DNA of 19,460 bases from Acidobacteriota bacterium (lineage in GTDB: Bacteria; Acidobacteriota; Terriglobia; Terriglobales; Acidobacteriaceae), in contig JAJZAL010000080.1 of assembly GCA_021799405.1 (NCBI GenBank), positions 1 through 19,460 of the forward strand. The letters run 5' to 3'. The number at the start of each line of letters is the position of its first letter. Positions within the stretch are counted from its first letter, which is position 1. This document shows, one piece after another, positions 14,726-19,460 of this stretch. The position numbers were made by a program, and so were the translations under genes. A model generated the notes under the pieces. It ran no database searches, was not told where the DNA came from, and saw nothing but the letters and a program-made list of their open reading frames with translations.

Positions 14726-16072
14726 CTATTGGCTCAGGCCGGAAGAAGGGCCGCCAGACAGGTTAAGGCGGCCACCGTGGAGGAGGATCGCCAGGGCCTG
14801 CTTCGACCTGCGGATATAGTTTCCTTGCTTGTCCGGCGTTTTGTTGTTATGAGCGGAGTCGATCATGGGCACGATCTCTTTGGGCCCCGCCAGTTGATTG
14901 AAGACAGTCCAGAGGCCGGCGGGTGGGGCGGTGGTGTCGATGAAGCCTACGGCGAGGATCGTGGGAGCCTTGATATGCGAGGCGAAATTGACGGGATCGA
15001 AGTAACGTGAGGTCTCCATGACTTGCGGATCATCCGAGGGCCAGTAGGGATAGCCTGCTTTGCGGCCGTGGAGATTGCCATTGGTGTCAGCGCCGGAAGG
15101 CTCATCGACGATGACAGCGGTGATGTGCTTCGGGTTGAGTCCAGCGGTAACGAGGCTCTGCTGACCGCCCATGCTGGTGCCCATGAGCACGATCGTCTTT
15201 CCATCCCAGTCCGGGCGGCTGCGGATGTATTCAACGGCGCGTGTGTCGCGCAGATACATGTCGAGAAAGTAGGACTGATTGCGGTCGTGATTTCCGATGG
15301 TGAAGTAATTGGTGGGGACACCGGTGGCTTGCGTGGGCGGCAGGTCGTGCGAATCCACGTCGAAGGTGAGCCAGCCCTCGGCGGCGTGCTTCACGGACTC
15401 AGCCGGCTTTAACGCATAGACGCCGGCATATTGATACAGGATGAGCGCAGGATATTTGCCGGGCTTCACGGGCCTGGCGAGATAACCCTGCACATGCGAG
15501 TCAACGCTGCGGAGCTTGACGGTGTAGAGATCGACGGCGGGATCGCCGCTGCTGACCGGCGTGAGTTGCGGATCGATGGGAATGCGTCTGAGGAGCTTGA
15601 GCTTGCTGCGCCAGAAGGCGTCGAAGTCGGCGGGGCGCGGCACCGAGGGCTTGAGGAGCGTGGGAGCAATGGCCGCGCCCAGGATGGCTTCAGGAACGGG
15701 GCGCGCCGATTGCTTGTTGCTGGTGGTATCAGCGGCTGCAGCGGAGGGGCAGGCGGCCTCGACTTCCACATAGAGCATCGCCGGCTCGTTGACCTGAGCT
15801 TCGATTTTTGCCGAGCCTGAAGTGAGATCGAGTTGGCCAGTTTTGATGATGGCCTGGTTATTTTCCTTGACGGTGTAGTCGTAGTGCAGACAGGCGGCGC
15901 CTGGCGTCGTGACGACGTTCCAGCCCGCCACTTCGCCCCGGTTGTAGATGCCGCTTGAATGGAACGGAACAAACCTCAGCTGATGTTGCGCGGAGGCGAA
16001 AAGCGAAGCCAGGATCACAACCAGAAGAATCAGGACACCGCGGGCAGCGGCCTGGAATGATTTGAGAAACAT
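14726..16072 (-). CDS. Secreted CE7-like acetyl(xylan) esterase
   Basis: This alpha/beta hydrolase has 448 residues and an N-terminal signal peptide (hydrophobic 12-25, probable cleavage after ASA at residue 28). A beta-rich Ig-like module covers about 30-108, followed by a linker and the catalytic domain from about 145 (PRPADFDAFW). The nucleophile Ser300 is in GTSMGG, the acid is probably Asp379 in GFIDTTAPP, and the base His408 in DSAH. The layout matches acetylxylan esterases of family CE7, but I do not see their RGQ motif, and HE is replaced by His-Asn. Substrate is therefore uncertain. The ATG at 16070-16072 has GGAGG four bases upstream. It diverges from the outer-membrane receptor gene, which suggests a joint role in sugar-polymer use. 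Confidence 0.8.
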   Translation of the reverse strand: MFLKSFQAAARGVLILLVVILASLFASAQHQLRFVPFHSSGIYNRGEVAGWNVVTTPGAACLHYDYTVKENNQAIIKTGQLDLTSGSAKIEAQVNEPAMLYVEVEAACPSAAAADTTSNKQSARPVPEAILGAAIAPTLLKPSVPRPADFDAFWRSKLKLLRRIPIDPQLTPVSSGDPAVDLYTVKLRSVDSHVQGYLARPVKPGKYPALILYQYAGVYALKPAESVKHAAEGWLTFDVDSHDLPPTQATGVPTNYFTIGNHDRNQSYFLDMYLRDTRAVEYIRSRPDWDGKTIVLMGTSMGGQQSLVTAGLNPKHITAVIVDEPSGADTNGNLHGRKAGYPYWPSDDPQVMETSRYFDPVNFASHIKAPTILAVGFIDTTAPPAGLWTVFNQLAGPKEIVPMIDSAHNNKTPDKQGNYIRRSKQALAILLHGGRLNLSGGPSSGLSQ

Positions 16073-16106
16073 GAAGCCTCCATTAAAAAATATGCGCAAC
16101 CGCCGG

Positions 16107-16136
16107 AATATATCTGATTGCGGGAGCGGCAGGCAA
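16107..16136 (-). promoter_or_regulatory. Likely promoter of the esterase gene
   Basis: TTGCCT (16131-16136) and TATATT (16107-16112) are 18 bp apart on the minus strand. A start near 16100 would leave a leader of about 28 nt containing the GGAGG of the esterase gene. Confidence 0.5.
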
Positions 16137-16373
16137 GCGATTGCGCCCTCATTTCTTTGCAGGAATGAAACACTTATGCGCGGAAATATTCATTATTCCT
16201 TGATTCTCCATTAACTCGCGTCGATGAAAGTATCTTTGTCTGCCGCAGTCCGCGTGAGCGATAGGCGGGTATGTCTGTATTTGCCTGTGGGAACTCTTCC
16301 CAAAACACCCCATTGCTCCTGCACCAAAAGGATCGATTTCGTACGCAAACACTGAGAGATGGAGGTCCGTTGA
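16137..16373. other. Divergent intergenic region with small inverted repeat
   Basis: Together with 16073-16136 this is the 301-bp gap between two divergent genes. It holds the inverted repeat GGGAA-CTC-TTCCC at 16289-16301, which could be an operator for the receptor gene, and the receptor's ribosome-binding site GGAGGT at 16361-16366. I could not fix a promoter for the receptor gene. Open frames crossing this gap look non-coding. Confidence 0.4.
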
Positions 16374-19046
16374 ATGTTGCGCAAGTGGATGATCTGTGCC
16401 TGTATTGTGATGTTGGCATGTTGTGAGGCGTTTGCCGCGGGTAGTCAGATCCAGGGAAAAGCAGTTGACGCTTCGGGAGCTGCAATTCCGGGCGCGTCGG
16501 TTTCTGTGACCGATCTGACAACCAACCAAGTAATCCACGCGACGACCGGCAAAGAAGGCCGGTTTGTCCTGATGAATGTTCCTGCCGACCCGCAGCTCAT
16601 CACTATCAAGAAGTCGGGATTCCAGCCGTTCACCCAGCGGGTCTCGCTGGCGGCGCAGTCCTCTTCCACCATCGAAGCCGTTCTGAGCGTGTCCACGTTG
16701 TCGCAGAGTGTCGTGGTTCGCGGCACCGTGAATCCCGAGGCCAAGCCTGTGCCCAGCCGTGAAGACGTCATGCTCACGCCCGATACGCTTCGTGTGCTTG
16801 ACCGGAAGCAGTTAGATGCCGGAGGTCCGCTGGCGGGCGGCGCGCAAATGATTCAGTCCACTCCGGGCGCGAATGTCATTGGCTACGGAGAGACCGGCAG
16901 TACAAAGTATTCCGTCATGCTCAACGGAATCCAGCAGGGCTATGCGGGCGAAGCATCAAGCTTCACCGCGCCGGGCTCGCTGGGTATTACCTTTGACGGC
17001 GTTCCGGTTGACGACCCGGCAACTGGCCTGTGGCAATCGGCAACCATGCCGCAGAACCTGGTCATGCAGGATCTTTCGGTGACCTACGGTCCCGGACAGC
17101 CGATGAACCGCTGGTATAACAGCGTTGGCGGATCAGTGGAGTTCACGCCCATTCAGCCGACGGAAGGCCGCCACCTGAGCGTTGCCCTCACGGATGGGCC
17201 GTGGGGCCAGCAGAATTTCGCGTTTGTGGGCAATACGGGCAACTTCCGCGGATGGTCAACTGTGGTTGGCGGCGGGCTGGGACGGGGTGACAGTTACCGC
17301 CAGGCTCCGGACGGCTTCGGCAACCCTGCCAGGAACGGGTCGGCGTTTGGCAAGACCATCAAGACATTCTCCGCGGGCAGCATTGTGCTCGGCGTTTTCT
17401 ACGCGAAGGCCGGCGGCTACCGCCCCACCGTGATTCCCACCACGGACGTGGGCCTTGTGGAACCGAACGGCGCGCACTTCAGCGAAGCGACCAGTGGATT
17501 TTTCAGCGCGCTGCCGTACAACGCCTATAACAAGTACGACACGAATGAAATGTTCCTGGCCTACGGGCGCGAGAACCTTTTCCTGAGCAAAATCAGTACC
17601 CTCGAGAATTTGACCTGGTATAACCACATTCGCCGTTTTCACCGGCGCAATAACGATGCTCTCAGCGGGGGCCCACAGGTGGACGAGTGGAACAATCCGC
17701 ACAGCGACATGTTTGGCGACCAGATCGGGCTGTCTGAAGTTCTTCCCTACAATACGATCAATTTCGGCGGCTATCTCCTTCATGAGATCTACAACACGCG
17801 TAATCTTTTCTATAATCCCGCCGACGGAAGCAGCGGCGCCAATCAAGTGGTCGGCATAGGATCGAAGTTCCGCTCGGGCTACTTTCAGCAGGACAACGTG
17901 GCCTTTTTCGCTCAGGATGATTTCCACCCGGTCCCGCGCGTTCACATCATTCCCGGCGTGCGCGTGGTTGGGTTCGGCACCAGTTATAGCGACCAGGCGC
18001 AGCGTGATTTTACCTTTGCTCCCGGCGTCGTCATATCCTCCCACTGCGCGTTATACCCATCCGGCAAGACCGATCCTTACAACAATGTCTTCGGACCCAA
18101 CCCCAATGCAACCGATCAGGGCTCTCTGTGTGGCGGGCACGAAAGCCGCTCGGCCGTTGAACCTTCAATTGACGCTTCCGTGATGCCGTATGACTGGTTG
18201 ACGCTCTACGGCGGCTATGACGTGACCTACCGCTCACCCGCCCTGGGCGGCGGCGGCGGAATGTTCCAGGCCGTGGATCCCGCCTACTACACGCTGGCGA
18301 AAGGCGCCTACGCACAAGGCGGCGCCAAGGTCCATTTCCTGAAGTCGCGAGCCCTCGGGAATTTCATTGCAGGGGTTGATTACTTCCATCTGGCTTACAC
18401 AAAACAGGAAATCGACTTCGAAACCGCGACCGGATTAGAGGAGTCCGGCGGCGGCAACTCCGCTTACCATGGCGTTGACCTCTTCCTTGACGCGGATCCC
18501 ATCAGCAATCTTCATTACTTCCTCAATTTCGGGGGGACAGCAGCGGATTTTTCGACCTATATCCAGGGAGGGCCGAGCTTGGCCGAGTGCAATGCACTGC
18601 AGCTGACGTGTATCTCCTATAGCAACCTTCCCGTGTCTTATGTCCCGAATGTAACGCTGAATACAGGTGTCTACTACGGAATCCAACACAATAACCACGA
18701 AATTCTCGAGCCGCGCTTCTGGATTGAGACCACCGGCTCGCAACACCTCTGGTCGAATAATGGCATTGCCAATACCGGGATCGCCGGCCCGACCACGCAG
18801 ACCATGCCGTCCTACACCACGGTGAACCTTTCCTTTACCGCGCCCATCAGCTTCGAAAAGCAGTCGTTCAATCTGCAGGTCGATATGATGAATCTCGCGA
18901 ATTCGCAATACAACGAATATGAGTACATCTCCAGCGGCGGCTACTTTCAGCCGCTTTTCCCGGGGAATTCAGCTCCAAGTAATTACATCAACGCCTTTCC
19001 GGGAGCTCCACGCACGATCTACGGCACGATCACCTATCAGTTCTGA
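16374..19046 (+). CDS. TonB-dependent-receptor-type outer-membrane protein
   Basis: This 890-residue protein has a signal peptide (1-22, ending AFAA). A carboxypeptidase-regulatory-like beta-sandwich follows (about 25-105, beginning IQGKAVDASGAAIPGASVSV). A SQSVVVRG segment near 110 resembles a TonB box. The plug domain covers about 130-260, and the rest is a long beta-barrel with alternating aromatic strands. It ends in ITYQF, a C-terminal Phe as expected for outer-membrane barrels. Such receptors import large ligands such as glycans or siderophores using TonB energy. The ATG at 16374 has GGAGGT eight bases upstream. The ligand cannot be read from the sequence, but the divergent secreted esterase favours a carbohydrate. 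Acidobacteria carry many proteins of this architecture. No SusD-like partner is present in the window. Confidence 0.88.
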   Translation: MLRKWMICACIVMLACCEAFAAGSQIQGKAVDASGAAIPGASVSVTDLTTNQVIHATTGKEGRFVLMNVPADPQLITIKKSGFQPFTQRVSLAAQSSSTIEAVLSVSTLSQSVVVRGTVNPEAKPVPSREDVMLTPDTLRVLDRKQLDAGGPLAGGAQMIQSTPGANVIGYGETGSTKYSVMLNGIQQGYAGEASSFTAPGSLGITFDGVPVDDPATGLWQSATMPQNLVMQDLSVTYGPGQPMNRWYNSVGGSVEFTPIQPTEGRHLSVALTDGPWGQQNFAFVGNTGNFRGWSTVVGGGLGRGDSYRQAPDGFGNPARNGSAFGKTIKTFSAGSIVLGVFYAKAGGYRPTVIPTTDVGLVEPNGAHFSEATSGFFSALPYNAYNKYDTNEMFLAYGRENLFLSKISTLENLTWYNHIRRFHRRNNDALSGGPQVDEWNNPHSDMFGDQIGLSEVLPYNTINFGGYLLHEIYNTRNLFYNPADGSSGANQVVGIGSKFRSGYFQQDNVAFFAQDDFHPVPRVHIIPGVRVVGFGTSYSDQAQRDFTFAPGVVISSHCALYPSGKTDPYNNVFGPNPNATDQGSLCGGHESRSAVEPSIDASVMPYDWLTLYGGYDVTYRSPALGGGGGMFQAVDPAYYTLAKGAYAQGGAKVHFLKSRALGNFIAGVDYFHLAYTKQEIDFETATGLEESGGGNSAYHGVDLFLDADPISNLHYFLNFGGTAADFSTYIQGGPSLAECNALQLTCISYSNLPVSYVPNVTLNTGVYYGIQHNNHEILEPRFWIETTGSQHLWSNNGIANTGIAGPTTQTMPSYTTVNLSFTAPISFEKQSFNLQVDMMNLANSQYNEYEYISSGGYFQPLFPGNSAPSNYINAFPGAPRTIYGTITYQF

Positions 19047-19060
19047 TTGTGCGGATCATA

Positions 19061-19092
19061 GCCCGGAGTGGTGCGTTCCTGCCGCTCCGGGA
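19061..19092 (+). terminator. Hairpin after the receptor gene
   Basis: CCCGGAG (19062-19068) pairs with CTCCGGG (19085-19091), extended inward by three further pairs, with a 10-nt loop. It starts 16 bp after the receptor stop. No T-run follows, so it may act as a weak or Rho-assisted terminator. Confidence 0.4.
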
Positions 19093-19140
19093 ATATCCAT
19101 TCGAGCGCGCCCACTGATACTCTTGTGCTCTTACGTTAGG

Positions 19141-19460
19141 ATCGTTTCCGATCGCGATTTCTTTGACCACGAGCCGTACGATTCGTTGGCGCTCGCATTG
19201 AGCGTATCAGCGACGCTGCGCAGGCGGGCGAGGGAGGCTGTTAAGGTCTCGGCGAGGCGCAGGCATGCAACCCGGCCAGCGGCCTAATTGGCGATCGCCT
19301 GCAGTTTCGTGCGGGCCGCGCGTTCGCGTTGCCACAGCACCGGCATGCGTTCGCGCAACTGTTCGATCGACACTAGGCCTTCCTGATGAACGTTGAGTAG
19401 CCTTTCGATGCCCTTGCCCAGATGGGGCAATTCTCTTTGCAGGCTCTGCTCGCGTTTGTT
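19141..19460 (-). pseudogene. Decayed large serine recombinase, C-terminal part
   Basis: Reading minus from the right edge gives 58 codons of a coiled-coil (LGKGIERLLNVHQEG, then VSIEQLRERMPVLWQRE) up to TAG at 19284-19286. The same frame continues with family-like sequence after the stop (CLRLAETLTASLARLRSVADTLN). Then one base appears lost near 19195, and the next frame continues with ERQRIVRLVVKEIAIGND down to about 19141. Joined, this matches the C-terminal coiled-coil and tail of large serine recombinases as I remember them. The TAG sits where many relatives seem to have Gln (CAG). At least one nonsense change and one frameshift make it a pseudogene. Faint similarity may run to about 19105. 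The catalytic N-terminus lies outside the window. Confidence 0.75.

Noticed and set aside
16149..16538. 129-codon minus-strand open frame across the divergent gap
   Set aside because: It overlaps the well-supported receptor start and its signal-peptide coding sequence, and gives a protein with no sensible composition.

Overview
The window is high-GC bacterial DNA. It looks like an acidobacterium of the Terriglobia/Acidobacteriaceae type. That assignment is an inference from the gene families and their combination: an outer-membrane receptor with an N-terminal carboxypeptidase-regulatory domain, a Gly-rich IPT/kelch-type lipoprotein, a Kdo-hydroxylase-family protein, and an endonuclease-type MutL. 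Coding is dense and almost entirely on the minus strand from about 16.1 kb down to 3.9 kb. I see no rRNA, tRNA or CRISPR array.

Left part (1-3.9 kb): the window opens inside a minus-strand lipoprotein gene that runs off the left edge. Next come a Kdo-hydroxylase-like gene and a small two-helix membrane protein, both minus. A plus-strand gene of unknown function diverges from the latter.

Middle (3.9-14.5 kb): a long co-oriented minus-strand run. In transcription order it is nitronate monooxygenase, mutL, an AlkZ-related winged-helix protein with a very long basic tail, cmk, a zinc-ribbon membrane protein, pyrR, pyrB, pyrC and a CPBP intramembrane protease. pyrR-pyrB-pyrC form a pyrimidine biosynthesis operon: pyrB and pyrC overlap by 4 bp, and PRPP/UMP-sensing PyrR is encoded first. 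CMP kinase lies just upstream, so several steps of pyrimidine nucleotide supply are clustered. Two PyrR-site-like sequences are visible, one at the pyrR start and one between pyrR and pyrB.

Right part (14.5-19.5 kb): a secreted CE7-like acetyl esterase (minus) and a TonB-dependent-receptor-type outer-membrane protein (plus) diverge from a 301-bp intergenic region, which suggests carbohydrate acquisition and processing. The window ends in the 3' part of a large serine recombinase gene on the minus strand. That gene carries an in-frame TAG and a frameshift, so it is a decayed mobile-element remnant.

The points most worth following up are the Kdo-hydroxylase homologue that appears to lack its iron-binding histidines, the AlkZ-related protein with its roughly 220-residue basic tail and same-frame junction to cmk, the candidate PyrR RNA sites, and the recombinase relic. 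I did not find a clearly novel multi-gene defence or mobile system.
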